Made by a program: the position numbers and the translations under genes. Shown here piece by piece: positions 31,745 to 41,674 of a DNA stretch of 64,000 nt. Location: assembly GCA_003457135.1 (NCBI GenBank), contig DMSQ01000013.1, forward strand, positions 183,701 to 247,700. Direction: 5' to 3'. The stretch is from Prolixibacteraceae bacterium. GTDB lineage: Bacteria > Bacteroidota > Bacteroidia > Bacteroidales > Prolixibacteraceae. Below the pieces are notes generated by a model, which had not been told where the DNA came from, made no database searches, and worked only from the letters and a program-made list of their open reading frames with translations. Positions within the stretch are counted from its first letter, which is position 1; each line of letters opens with the position of its first letter.

Positions 31745-33490
31745 TCATTGTAAGAGTTTTACAAGCCTGATGGCTTTTATCATTCCGGCGTTATGATTGT
31801 GCTTTTCAAGAAGTTTGATGCTTAAAATCAGATCGCCGGATTCGACTTTACCTGTTGCTACCGAATTCCACGACCAGGTCCTTTCGACCGATTCGGTTCG
31901 GGGAATCCAATCCCGGTCGGGCAATATTTCAGAATCGAATGGCTCACTCATTGTAAACGGCAGGTTGATTGAGTTCAGCCGAATCTGAAACTGACTTCCA
32001 ATTTCAGAGACCGGGCAGCCATATTGAATTTCGATCCGGTACGTACTTGCATTTTTCATCTTCAGCTTCCAGTAAACCGAATCACCGTTCTGAACCCAGT
32101 TTTCGGTGTGCGACTGGTTGGGATGTATGCTAGAATATTTCACCTTCCCCGACAAAATAGCATCCTGAACTGGCAGGGTAATGCTTTTTTCGTCATCAAA
32201 TCCAGCTTCTATGGTAGTTTCAGGCCGATATTGCGAAACGAGTTCCTTCTCCCATTTCAGGTAAACCTTTACCAATTCGTTCCTGATTTCGGGGTGCTTT
32301 TTAGAGACATCCACCTTTTGTGAAGGATCGTTCTGAAAATCGAACAACAAGGTATCCTTTCGGCCGGCAACCAGTCGGTAATTGTTATTCCTTACCGAAC
32401 CTTCACATGATTTCAAGGGCTGATTACCTTGTCTCGAAAAAATGAAGCGATCAAATGGTTTTTTACTTTTCAGGATAAGCGGTGTAAGGTTTTTTCCATC
32501 AATGGGTCGCTCAAAGTTGAAGCTGATTTTGCATAAATCGAGCATCGTTGGCAGCATATCAATATTCTGTGCCAGTTGTTCGGTCACCCCGGGCTTAATT
32601 TTGCCCGGCCACGAAATGTAGAAAGGCACACGCATTCCACCTTCGTCCACCGAGCCTTTTTTGCCTTTCATGGCTCCGTTGTAGCGAAAGGTATTCGGGC
32701 CATTGTCCGACATAAAGATCACAATCGTGTTCTCCCGCAATTTCATTTCTTCCAGCCGGGTTAAAATCCGTCCGATGTTTTCATCCATGTTTTCGACCAT
32801 CCCGTAAATGCAGGCCAATTCATTGTCCAAACCTTTTTCCTTGTATTTCCTGAAGTATTTTTCGGGAACCTGAAATGGCGAATGCGGCACATTGTATGGC
32901 ACATAGCAGAAAAATGGCTTGTCTTTGTTCTTCTGAATAAAATCAAGCGCCTGATCGGTAAAATAGTCGGTTGAATACCCCTTCGATTTAATTTCCTCAT
33001 CGTTGTGCTGATAAATGGCATCGTAATAATACCCGAGATGCCCCATTAAAAAACCGGTGAATTCATCAAATCCCTGGTGGTTTGGGTGCTGCTGAAAATA
33101 TGCCCCGTTGTGCCACTTGCCAAAACATCCGGTTGAATACCCATAGGTTTTCATGATTTCGGCCATAGTGGTTTCTTTCGGATTCATGTTTTCGTAACCC
33201 TGCGAAACCGATGAGACCCCTGTGCGAAGGAAATACCTTCCGGTAAAAATTTCGGAACGGGTTGGTGCGCTCAATGGGCAGGCATAAAAGCGGTTAAAGC
33301 TCAAACTTTGTTGAGCCAAACGGTTCAGGACAGGTGTATCAATCAGCGGGTTTCCGTTGGCATTCACATCGCCCCAGCCCATGTCGTCGGCCAGGATGAA
33401 AACGACGTTGGGTTTTGGCTGTGCAATTGCTGTACCTGTCCATAGCGGAAAACTTAAAAAGCAGATGGTTTTTATATTGGGTATTGGCAT
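31745..33490 (-). CDS. Sulfatase (Ser-type) with C-terminal beta domain
   Basis: This 581-residue secreted sulfatase (signal peptide to ~residue 23) has the motif S74-A-P-T-R78 followed by SEIFTG, so it is also a Ser-type enzyme that needs an anaerobic maturase. The N-terminal metal site is VFILADDMGWGDVNANG and the distal one FMSDNGPNTFRYNGAMKGKKG. After the usual domain ends near residue 440, a ~130-residue part (SIHPNQSHTENWVQNGDSVYWKLKM onward) looks like a beta-sandwich ligand-binding module. It is 159 bp from the GH78 gene, so it may have its own promoter. Confidence 0.88.
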   Translation of the reverse strand: MPIPNIKTICFLSFPLWTGTAIAQPKPNVVFILADDMGWGDVNANGNPLIDTPVLNRLAQQSLSFNRFYACPLSAPTRSEIFTGRYFLRTGVSSVSQGYENMNPKETTMAEIMKTYGYSTGCFGKWHNGAYFQQHPNHQGFDEFTGFLMGHLGYYYDAIYQHNDEEIKSKGYSTDYFTDQALDFIQKNKDKPFFCYVPYNVPHSPFQVPEKYFRKYKEKGLDNELACIYGMVENMDENIGRILTRLEEMKLRENTIVIFMSDNGPNTFRYNGAMKGKKGSVDEGGMRVPFYISWPGKIKPGVTEQLAQNIDMLPTMLDLCKISFNFERPIDGKNLTPLILKSKKPFDRFIFSRQGNQPLKSCEGSVRNNNYRLVAGRKDTLLFDFQNDPSQKVDVSKKHPEIRNELVKVYLKWEKELVSQYRPETTIEAGFDDEKSITLPVQDAILSGKVKYSSIHPNQSHTENWVQNGDSVYWKLKMKNASTYRIEIQYGCPVSEIGSQFQIRLNSINLPFTMSEPFDSEILPDRDWIPRTESVERTWSWNSVATGKVESGDLILSIKLLEKHNHNAGMIKAIRLVKLLQ

Positions 33491-33572
33491 GGTTACTTTT
33501 TATTAAATCAATTTCAATTATACCAGAAACTTTTCCTGAAATCTCAATTTATTTCAATCGTGATTGAAATAC

Positions 33573-34646
33573 TCAATTCGACTTCTTCTTTTGATCCGGA
33601 TGACAGTTTACACAGCCAACAAAATGAATATCGTTCGAACTGGCCGGATTGGCATACGTCGTATTCATTGTACGGACATCGAGCCGGCAGTTTTTGGAAA
33701 CATCAGAATGGCATTTGTCGCACGAGTTGCGCTGATTATTGGAATGTGGCTCGTGGCAAGCGTTGCAACTGATTCCCTGATGCACGCCAACCGGGGTATG
33801 ATCATCGCTGGTACCTACCTCGTGCCACACCGAAGGCGCATGACATTGCACACACAAGCGATAAACCGGATCGGCAGGAGTTTGAACGGTATCGCCGAAA
33901 AGCACCATATCCGGTCTTGGCAATTGCTCCAACTGGAAATGCTTTTTTTCGTGACGGCTGTAAAAACCCACTGAATTTTTAGTCAGATTGCGTGCATAAA
34001 AAATGTTGTTCGGATTCGCAAAATCGGGTTGCCTTACGGTTTCGCCCGGAGCATGAATCTGGTGACAAGCCATACAGGGAATAACCGGCTGCCTGGTTTT
34101 TTCGGGTTCGATCAGTTTCCAGGGGCCTTGTTGCGAGATGGGATCAACTAAATCAGCAGTAGTTTTTTCGTAAAACATGCCGTGACACCTCAAACAGTCA
34201 CCATTGAGTTGTTCTGTTTTGTTGTGGGTTTCGTGCAGGAAAATATCGGCATAACCAGCCGAGTGACCTCCTGACTTCCAGTTTGTAAATTCCGATTCAT
34301 GGCAGTTTTTGCAGCGCTCCATCGTTTGGAGCAGTTGCAATTCTGTCATCCGAAGGTTTTCGCTCGCGACATCGGTCTTCATGTGGGTAAAAACCATTCC
34401 TGATTTTTCCTTCAGGCTGTGTAACCCATTGCTCAATGCCGTGCCATGACACTCAAAACAAGAGATATCGCGGTGTGCCGAAGCTTCCCATGTGTTGAAC
34501 GAAGGGTTGATTTCGTGGCAACTCAAGCAGGTCTTTTGTGGCGAAGCAACTGACCAATAGGTGTAAAAGCTTCCTGAAATCAGGAAAAAGCCTGCTATCA
34601 CAATTCCGGCGATTAAGAATATCCGGTATAATTTTCTTTGTTTCAT
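33573..34646 (-). CDS. Membrane-anchored nine-heme cytochrome c
   Basis: This 357-residue protein has one N-terminal membrane helix (~8-30) and then nine CxxCH motifs (CLSCH, CFECH, CKNCH, CLRCH, CMACH, CVQCH, CNACH, CDKCH, CVNCH). The NrfH/NapC-like beginning (SVASPQKTCLSCHEI) suggests contact with the membrane. It follows the GMC dehydrogenase by 4 nt, so it is most likely the electron acceptor of that flavoenzyme, in place of the triheme cytochrome subunit of classical gluconate dehydrogenases. Electrons could go to quinone or outward; the sequence does not decide. Confidence 0.88.
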   Translation of the reverse strand: MKQRKLYRIFLIAGIVIAGFFLISGSFYTYWSVASPQKTCLSCHEINPSFNTWEASAHRDISCFECHGTALSNGLHSLKEKSGMVFTHMKTDVASENLRMTELQLLQTMERCKNCHESEFTNWKSGGHSAGYADIFLHETHNKTEQLNGDCLRCHGMFYEKTTADLVDPISQQGPWKLIEPEKTRQPVIPCMACHQIHAPGETVRQPDFANPNNIFYARNLTKNSVGFYSRHEKKHFQLEQLPRPDMVLFGDTVQTPADPVYRLCVQCHAPSVWHEVGTSDDHTPVGVHQGISCNACHEPHSNNQRNSCDKCHSDVSKNCRLDVRTMNTTYANPASSNDIHFVGCVNCHPDQKKKSN

Positions 34647-34650
34647 TTAC

Positions 34651-36312
34651 CTACAATTTTAGATGGGTTCCTTTCCAGAGTTTCACAATTTGGTCGCCCA
34701 CATAAAATCCCAGAGCCATGATCGTTAACGCAGGATTAAAGCCACCGTTGGTCACCATCAGGCTTCCATCGGCCACAAAAACATTTTCGATTTCGTGCAA
34801 TTGCCCCAACTTGTTGGTCACCGAAGTTTGTTTGTCGTTTCCCATGCGGCATGTTCCGGCCTGATGCTGGCCTCCGCTAAGCCCGGCACCTCCGCCAATT
34901 TCCTTCCAAACCCTGTAAGCTCCGGCTTCGATCAGCCATTCCTCACAACGATCGGCAACGAACTCACATACTTTTCGGTCGGCAGGGTGACGCGTACCCA
35001 TCAATTTCCCTACAGGTAATCCCCAATAATCTTTCACTTTGGGATCAACGGTTATGCGCGCTTCAAAATTGGGTATCTCCTGACAGGGACCCTTCACGCT
35101 CATGACCCGTTTATAGTTTTGCCGGTGAAAATCCTTGTGGTCTTTTCCCCACGAGGGCGATCCGGGAGGCCGCTGATTGGTAAAAAGGTAGGGCAACCTG
35201 AAAAATTCGTTGGCCATCATTCCGCCGCCAATGATTCCGTCGTTTCCGTGGTTAAAATCGGAAATCGCGACACAGGCACCGGGACCAACATCATCGTAAA
35301 GGTCTCTGTCGAATAAACCAACCGCACCGGTATAGGCATGTCCCTGAAGGTTACGGCCTACCCAGTCGAAATTATTTCCGGCGCCATTCGGGAAAAGCTT
35401 CGATTTGGAATTGAGCAGCAAGCGCGCCGTTTCGGTAGCCGATCCTGAAACAACCACCAAATCGGCAGTCTGAATTTGCCCTTTACCGTTTTCGTCGAAA
35501 TATTTGATACCTGTGGCCTTTCCCTGGTCGTTCATCATGATTTCAGCCACCTGGCAGTTGATGCGCAATTCGCAATTGCCCGATGCCAAAGCCACAGGAA
35601 TAACGGTGTTGTGCGTTCCGCATTTGGCATTCACCGGACAGGCAAATGAAACACAAGTGCGCATCCGGTAACAGGCCGGGCGACCGTTGTATGGAATGGA
35701 ATTTCGCAGCATGGGAATCGGGAACGGGTGCCATCCCCGTCGCTGTGCAGCTTCATAAAGCATTTTTCCTTCGCGGTTGAATTCAAATGGCGGCATCGGG
35801 AGGTGTTTCTTTCGTTCAGGAACAAAGGGATTTTGAGGGTCCTGACCTGAAACGCCAATTTCCCATTCAGCCTTTTCATAGTAGGGTTCGAGGTCTTCGT
35901 AGCTTATGGGCCAGTCCTCCAGGGTTGAACCTTCTACATGGCCGTAAATGGTTTTCATCCTGAAATCCTGCGGCATAAACCGCCATGCCATAGCACCGTA
36001 GCTTACCGTGCCCGAACCCACACAGGCAGCGTTGTTGTTATATGCTCCTTCGTGCGGATAAACCAAAGTTTCTTTTCCACTGCGGTGATCAACAAATATC
36101 CGCCAGTGTTTGTCGCGGTGGGGACCGAAAGCGTTGCCCAGCACGGTGGTTCGTTGTGAAATCAGTTCATCATCGTTGTGGTCATCGTATTTTGCCCATC
36201 CGCCACGTTCGAATAAAACAACAGAAAGTCCGTTGGTTGCCAGTTCTTTGGCCACGGGGCCTCCTCCTGCTCCTGCGCCAATGACAACGGCATTTACATG
36301 GGAGTTTGTCAT
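34651..36312 (-). CDS. GMC-family FAD-dependent dehydrogenase (large subunit)
   Basis: This 553-residue flavoprotein has the FAD Rossmann motif VVIGAGAGGGPVAKELATNG at its start. The C-terminal GMC signature HQAGTCRMGND and NGGFNPALTIMAL includes the catalytic Asn region. It resembles large subunits of membrane-linked gluconate, 2-ketogluconate, sorbitol or glucose dehydrogenases. It has no signal of its own and overlaps by 4 nt the Tat-bearing small subunit, with which it would be co-exported. The nine-heme cytochrome follows. Substrate is unknown; a sugar or sugar acid released by the nearby hydrolases would fit. Confidence 0.88.
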   Translation of the reverse strand: MTNSHVNAVVIGAGAGGGPVAKELATNGLSVVLFERGGWAKYDDHNDDELISQRTTVLGNAFGPHRDKHWRIFVDHRSGKETLVYPHEGAYNNNAACVGSGTVSYGAMAWRFMPQDFRMKTIYGHVEGSTLEDWPISYEDLEPYYEKAEWEIGVSGQDPQNPFVPERKKHLPMPPFEFNREGKMLYEAAQRRGWHPFPIPMLRNSIPYNGRPACYRMRTCVSFACPVNAKCGTHNTVIPVALASGNCELRINCQVAEIMMNDQGKATGIKYFDENGKGQIQTADLVVVSGSATETARLLLNSKSKLFPNGAGNNFDWVGRNLQGHAYTGAVGLFDRDLYDDVGPGACVAISDFNHGNDGIIGGGMMANEFFRLPYLFTNQRPPGSPSWGKDHKDFHRQNYKRVMSVKGPCQEIPNFEARITVDPKVKDYWGLPVGKLMGTRHPADRKVCEFVADRCEEWLIEAGAYRVWKEIGGGAGLSGGQHQAGTCRMGNDKQTSVTNKLGQLHEIENVFVADGSLMVTNGGFNPALTIMALGFYVGDQIVKLWKGTHLKL

Positions 36313-36884
36313 TTCGCAAAGGCATTTAAGGTTTCACAACGGGAAGCATAACGGTTCTGTCCGATGATGTGTGGGAAGTCGATCCGTATCATTTTATAAC
36401 TGACGTAGTCTCTGTTGCCCCCATGTCGGGGCGAACCGTAGAAGCCCTGCATCGAATGGTCGCGGATCATCCGGAAGAAACGCGATGCCGGGTTTTCTTT
36501 CCAGTATTCGCCTTCGATGGAGTTCTTCTCCATCAGCTTCAGCACTTCGGTTTGCCTGTTCCATTCGAGTTTTTCGAAAGGCTGACTGAATTTTTCATGG
36601 CAATACTGGTTCAAGGCAGCAATTCCGTTGCGGTAGGTTTCCTGAAAATTGCTGTAAAATCCGACCAACTGCTTATCTATGAAATTAATGACTCCGGCAT
36701 CGGTAGCGCCGGGATCCTGGTCGCCAGGAATAATCTGTTCGGCAAGGGCGATGATGGTTTCAGCTTCTTCGGTGGTTAAAAAGCGCCAGACCGACTTTTG
36801 AGAACCGCCGCAGGCCGGAAACAACAACAGGCTTCCGCTTGCCAGACTAAGCGACTGAATGAATTTTCGCCGGGTAATGTTCAT
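36309..36884 (-). CDS. Gluconate 2-dehydrogenase subunit 3-like protein
   Basis: This 191-residue small subunit has a twin-arginine motif (TRRKFIQSLSLASG). A lipobox-like LFPAC follows, so it may be an exported lipoprotein. The family core is LTTEEAETIIALAEQIIPGDQDPGATDAGVINFID. Such subunits act as export chaperone and stabiliser for the GMC flavoprotein. The stop overlaps the GMC start by 4 nt (ATGA). It is the first gene of a three-gene operon with the GMC subunit and the nine-heme cytochrome. Confidence 0.88.
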   Translation of the reverse strand: MNITRRKFIQSLSLASGSLLLFPACGGSQKSVWRFLTTEEAETIIALAEQIIPGDQDPGATDAGVINFIDKQLVGFYSNFQETYRNGIAALNQYCHEKFSQPFEKLEWNRQTEVLKLMEKNSIEGEYWKENPASRFFRMIRDHSMQGFYGSPRHGGNRDYVSYKMIRIDFPHIIGQNRYASRCETLNAFAK

Positions 36885-36969
36885 AGGCAGTTAAGATTAG
36901 GTTTCGTAGTTTGGTCCTGATAAAGGTAAAAATATTCTTCTTTTATAAAGACTTATCACATTTTATCGT

Positions 36970-38329
36970 TTACACCAGTAGGTCGCTGTATATAGACGCC
37001 CAAGGTTCTCTCATCTTTCTGATCAGCATACTATTAGCCACATCATTGTTGATGAATTTTTCAGTTTTTGGATCCCAATCGAGGTCTTGTTGAAGTTTCA
37101 TGGCTATGTTTCCCAAATGCGACATGGTAATTGAGCGATGTCCAATTTCGGCTGGTGCAATGGTTTCTTCACGTGAAATAACACAATCAACGAAGTTCCT
37201 GAAATGGTTTTCGCTTTTGTAAAGGTTGATTTCGGAAGGCGTGATTACCGTATCTTTCAGGTTTTCAGGAAAAACCTGATGGCTTCCGCGATTGGCCCAG
37301 GCCCATCCCTTTGTTCCGTGAAAAGTTACCCCACCTTTAACCTTATTCGAAATAATGAGTTTTACCCCATTGGCATAAAGGCATTCGAAATAGAATTCCG
37401 TGGCTGTATTCCAAACCGGATGGGAAGCCCACTCTGCCTTCGCATTTTGAATTTTTACCGGGCCGGTAAGTTCGGTTCCCATTCCCCACTGAGCGATGTC
37501 GGGGTGATGACCACCCCAATCAGTAACCTGTCCGCCTGAATAATCGAGTACCCAACGGAAGTTAACATGAGTACGTGCCGGGCAATAGGGCGCATCAGGG
37601 GCTGGTCCGAGCCAGGTATTATAATCGAATCTCTCCGGAACCGGAATAGTATTGGTAAGGTGACCTGTTTTTCCAAAGTCGGGAGTACCGCCTGGCAAAC
37701 CGCATTCAACGGTTTGTAATTGCCCAATCCGTCCATTTCTCACCAGTTCACAAACTCTCCTGAAATTTTCATCGGAGCGTTGCTGGCTGCCAGTCTGAAA
37801 AATGACTTCATACTTTTTTACTGCATTGGCCATTGCACGGCCTTCCGGAATGGTTAACGCGAGTGGTTTCTGGCAATAGATGTCTTTCCCAGCTTTTGCG
37901 GGGAATAGAATGCCAATGATCGGGCAACACCACTTCTACTGCATCAATATCTTTTCTCTCAATAACTTCCCTGAAATCTTCGAATCCCTTACAGCCCGTA
38001 TATTTTTTGCCTGCTAATTTGGAGTAATAGCCATTGACCAGATTAAGACCGATATCTCGTCCTCCTGGTCTGCCATCCCAGTATCCGGTGCTTCGTTTGT
38101 TTACATCGCATATAGCAGTAATCTGCACCCGCTTGTCGGTTATAAAATCATTGATGTCGTTCATTGCCTGATTGCCGGAGCCGATAAATGCCAGATTAAT
38201 CCGGTCGGAAGGAGCTGTATGTCCGCTCTTTCCTCGTGCACAAGCTGAAATAATAGTAGGTACCACAATTACAGAGGCAGTTGCTGTCCCTGAAATTTTA
38301 ATAAAATCCCGTCGGTTTAGGTTTTTCAT
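36970..38329 (-). pseudogene. Gfo/Idh/MocA oxidoreductase split by a one-base frameshift
   Basis: The 5' part (from 38329) encodes a Tat-type leader (RRDFIKISGTATASVIVVP, then a lipobox-like IISAC) and the Rossmann half through VVLPDHWHSIP. The frame then breaks in a run of four Cs on the minus strand (plus 37900-37903). With three Cs it would continue PAKAGKDIYCQKPLALTIPEGRAMANAVK into the 3' part, which runs to 36970 and has all family motifs (QKP in place of EKP, VTDWGGHHPDIAQWG). The intact protein would be ~450 residues, like the one at 21671-23041. A homopolymer slip may be a sequencing error. Confidence 0.85.
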
Positions 38330-38380
38330 CTTATGTTTTTTTATTCTTCTAAAAGTACAGTTTTTTAGATTCAGTGATTG

Positions 38381-40969
38381 CTATTCATACCTAAATACAA
38401 TTTCATCGTTTTCAATCTCAACAATCACTTTCGTGCGGTTTTCCATTCTTCCTGAAAGGATTTCCTTCGACAAATCGTTGATCAGGTATTTCTGGAGCAT
38501 CCGTTTTACCGGCCGTGCGCCGTGTGTTGGATCGTAGCCCACCGCAGCCAGCCAATCTATGGCTTCTTCCGACAATTCGATGGTGAACTGATTATCCGGA
38601 ATCCGCTGCAGAATCATGTTTAGCTGTAATTTTACAATCTTCCGTACATCTTTTCGGGTTAGCGGGGTGAACATGATGACTTCATCAATCCGGTTCAGGA
38701 ATTCAGGAGAAATGGTTTTTCGAAGCATATCGAACAAATCAGTGCGGGTTTGTTCCTCAATCTGGGCATGGTTCCTTTCATTCATCTGCTCAAACCGATC
38801 CTGAATCAGGTGCGAGCCCAGATTCGATGTCATGATGATAATGGTGTTTTTGAAATTGGCAACACGGCCTTTGTTGTCGGTCAGACGGCCATCGTCGAGC
38901 ACTTGCAGCAACACATTGAATACATCCGGATGCGCTTTTTCAATTTCGTCGAAAAGGATCACAGAATAGGGTTTCCGGCGGACAGCTTCAGTCAGTTGGC
39001 CACCTTCGTCGTAACCGATATATCCCGGAGGCGAACCAATGAGCCGGGTAACCGAGAACTTTTCCTGATATTCCGACATATCAATTCGGGTCAGCATATT
39101 TTCGTCGTCGAACAGGAATTCGGCCAAAGCCTTCGCCAGTTCTGTTTTTCCGACACCGGTAGTTCCCAGAAAAATGAAAGAACCTATCGGACGTTTTTCG
39201 TCCTGAAGCCCTGCCCTGCTTCGCCTGACTGCATCGGCGACAGCCCGGATGGCTTCGTACTGACCGATTACCCGCTGGTGCAATTCGTCTTCGAGGTGTA
39301 GTAATTTTTCTCTTTCACTCTGCAACATACGCGAAACAGGAATTCCTGTCCAGCGCGACACAATTTGCGAAATATCTTCTGCATCAACCTCTTCCTTTAT
39401 GAGGTGTTGAGATTTATTGCTGCTTAATTCTGCTTTCAGTTTTTCAATTTCAGTTTCAGCTTCGCCAATTTTTCCGTACCTGATTTCGGCCACCCTTCCA
39501 AAATCGCCCGACCGTTCAGCCTGTTCAGCTTCCAGTTTCAGTGATTCGATTTCCTGTTTCTTTTGCTGAATGCCATCAATCAGCGATTTTTCGAGCTGCC
39601 ACTGAGCCCTGAATTTCGATTGTTCCTGTTTCAGGTTGGCAATTTCTTCATTCAGCACCGAAAGTTTCTTCTCATCTTTTTCACGTTTGATGGCTTCCCG
39701 TTCAATTTCGAACTGCATAATTTTGCGGTCAATTTCATCCAGTTCCTGTGGTACCGAATCCATTTCGAGGCGCAAACGGGCGGCGGCTTCGTCCATCAAA
39801 TCAATCGCTTTATCGGGTAGAAACCGTTCAGTAATATACCGTTGCGAGAGTTCGACTGAAGCAATAATTGCCTCATCTTTAATCCTGACTTTGTGGTGAT
39901 TTTCGTACCGTTCCTTCAGTCCCCGTAAAATGGCAATAGCGCTCAGCGTATCCGGTTCGTCCACATTCACGATCTGGAAACGGCGTTCCAAAGCCTTGTC
40001 TTTTTCGAAATATTTCTGATATTCATTCAATGTGGTTGCCCCAATGGCACGCAACTCACCCCGCGCCAGTGCAGGTTTCAGAATATTGGCGGCATCCATT
40101 GCTCCTTCGCTTTTTCCGGCGCCAACCAGGGTATGTATTTCATCAATAAAAAGGACAATCTCTCCTTCGGCGCCAATGACCTCGTTCACCACCGCTTTGA
40201 GTCGTTCTTCAAATTCGCCTTTGTATTTTGCTCCGGCAATCAGAGCGCCCATATCGAGTGAGAAAAGCTGTTTCGATTTCAGGTTTTCGGGTACATCGCC
40301 ACGAACAATCCGCTGGGCCAGACCTTCGGCAATGGCTGTCTTTCCGGTTCCGGGCTCGCCAATCAGGATGGGGTTATTTTTTGTTCTTCGGGATAAAATC
40401 TGAAGGATGCGGCGTATCTCGTCGTCGCGGCCAATAACAGGATCAAGCTTTCCATAACGGGCCTGCTGATTAAGGTTCACTGCAAAACGGTTGAGCGAAT
40501 CGAATTTATCTTCGGCGCTCTGACTGTCAACTTTTGCTCCTTTACGGAGTTCTTTGACGGCAATTTCCAACTCTTTCTTTGTAACTCCTGAATCTTTTAA
40601 CATCCGGCTAATGGTATCACCGGTTTCAAGCAAACCCATTAAAATATGCTCGACCGATACAAACTGGTCGTTCATTTCCTGCATAATGGCAATTGACTTT
40701 TGCATGGCCTTATTGGCATCCGACGATAAATAGGGTTCGCCTCCGGTAACTTTCGGGTAGCTTTCGACAATCCGGTCGAGCGCCTGTTGGATAACCACAG
40801 GATTTGCTCCCAGCTTTTTCAGTAAAAATCCGATCACATTTTCAGCTTCATGAAAAAGCCCTTTCAGGATATGTCCGGTTTCGATGGCTTGCTGCTTGTT
40901 GCCCTGGGCCACCACAAAAGCATGCTGGACGGCTTCCTGCGATTTGATGGTGAAATTGTTGAAATTCAT
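38381..40969 (-). CDS. clpB: ATP-dependent disaggregase ClpB
   Basis: This 862-residue AAA+ chaperone has an N-terminal repeat domain (FTIKSQEAVQHAFVVA), first ATPase module with Walker A GEPGTGKTA, a coiled-coil middle domain (~410-530), and second ATPase module with GTTGVGKTE. The length is normal. The middle domain distinguishes it from ClpA and ClpC. It works with DnaK to rescue aggregated proteins after heat stress. The gene stands alone; a TAnnTTTG box lies at 41019-41026, ~50 nt upstream. I see no CIRCE element. Confidence 0.97.
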   Translation of the reverse strand: MNFNNFTIKSQEAVQHAFVVAQGNKQQAIETGHILKGLFHEAENVIGFLLKKLGANPVVIQQALDRIVESYPKVTGGEPYLSSDANKAMQKSIAIMQEMNDQFVSVEHILMGLLETGDTISRMLKDSGVTKKELEIAVKELRKGAKVDSQSAEDKFDSLNRFAVNLNQQARYGKLDPVIGRDDEIRRILQILSRRTKNNPILIGEPGTGKTAIAEGLAQRIVRGDVPENLKSKQLFSLDMGALIAGAKYKGEFEERLKAVVNEVIGAEGEIVLFIDEIHTLVGAGKSEGAMDAANILKPALARGELRAIGATTLNEYQKYFEKDKALERRFQIVNVDEPDTLSAIAILRGLKERYENHHKVRIKDEAIIASVELSQRYITERFLPDKAIDLMDEAAARLRLEMDSVPQELDEIDRKIMQFEIEREAIKREKDEKKLSVLNEEIANLKQEQSKFRAQWQLEKSLIDGIQQKKQEIESLKLEAEQAERSGDFGRVAEIRYGKIGEAETEIEKLKAELSSNKSQHLIKEEVDAEDISQIVSRWTGIPVSRMLQSEREKLLHLEDELHQRVIGQYEAIRAVADAVRRSRAGLQDEKRPIGSFIFLGTTGVGKTELAKALAEFLFDDENMLTRIDMSEYQEKFSVTRLIGSPPGYIGYDEGGQLTEAVRRKPYSVILFDEIEKAHPDVFNVLLQVLDDGRLTDNKGRVANFKNTIIIMTSNLGSHLIQDRFEQMNERNHAQIEEQTRTDLFDMLRKTISPEFLNRIDEVIMFTPLTRKDVRKIVKLQLNMILQRIPDNQFTIELSEEAIDWLAAVGYDPTHGARPVKRMLQKYLINDLSKEILSGRMENRTKVIVEIENDEIVFRYE

Positions 40970-41018
40970 GTCTTCGGTTTGAATTGTTTCCTGAATAAAG
41001 ATACACAGAAAAGGTTGT

Positions 41019-41026
41019 CAAATCTA
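41019..41026 (-). promoter_or_regulatory. -7 box for clpB
   Basis: The minus strand reads TAGATTTG, matching TAnnTTTG, about 50 nt before the clpB start codon. No convincing -33 TTTG was found. Confidence 0.4.
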
Positions 41027-41196
41027 TTGCCATTTTGGATTCTTTTGCATCACGGCCAAATTAACTTGAAATGAGAGGTTGTATGGAAATAATTTCATAA
41101 ATAATGGGAAAAGAAAGAAAATTTGGCTGATTATAAATGTTAAAACAGAGTCAGGGCCTGACTTGGAGTCAAACCCTGATAAAACAGCACACAAAA

Positions 41197-41299
41197 AAAA
41201 GGGATGAATCACTTCACCCCTTTCCTCACAAAACCAAACCTATTCCTATGAAAAAAACCTAATGTTATACTTCTTGCCAATAATTTCTCTGCAAAGATA
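41197..41299 (-). ncRNA. Possible small transcript between clpB and ppdK
   Basis: In the 705-bp divergent gap, the minus strand has TATCTTTG (41292-41299, a -7 box) and, about 75 nt on, a hairpin with GGGGTGAA pairing to TTCATCCC (one mismatch) followed by TTTTTTTT. Together they outline a transcript of ~90 nt with no gene in it. Read on the plus strand, the segment instead looks like a hairpin followed by a start-like CCTATTCCTATGAAAAAAACC, which stops at once, so a relic of a deleted plus-strand gene is the main alternative. The rest of the gap holds only promoter-like boxes. Confidence 0.35.
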
Positions 41300-41612
41300 C
41301 ATTTCAGTACAGTTAACGGGTATGAATGATGGTTAAGAAATGTTAAGTTTTTAAAAAATATTTTTGAATAGCTTGGAACATCGGCACATTCATTTATAAT
41401 TCATGAAACTTCATTTACTTTTGATAAATCATTACCCAATTGACCCAAACTGGCATGGCGTCCGAAAAACATTTGCCACATTAACTTAAAGGAAAATACA
41501 GCGACAACCGGGAATGTCATGTTCAAACTGATTGGCTTTTAGTCTGGCTTACAGATGTGCAAAATAATGAAATTTGGTTGACCAGAACCTACATTATTCT
41601 GAAAAAATGAAC

Positions 41613-41620
41613 TATTTTTG
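41613..41620 (+). promoter_or_regulatory. -7 box for ppdK
   Basis: TATTTTTG fits TAnnTTTG and would give a leader of about 48 nt before the ATG at 41675. A second TATTTTTG lies at 41359-41366 further upstream. Confidence 0.45.
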
Positions 41621-41674
41621 CACAAAAATTTTAATCTACTTACTACATATCAATAATTTATAAATTAACACTCT

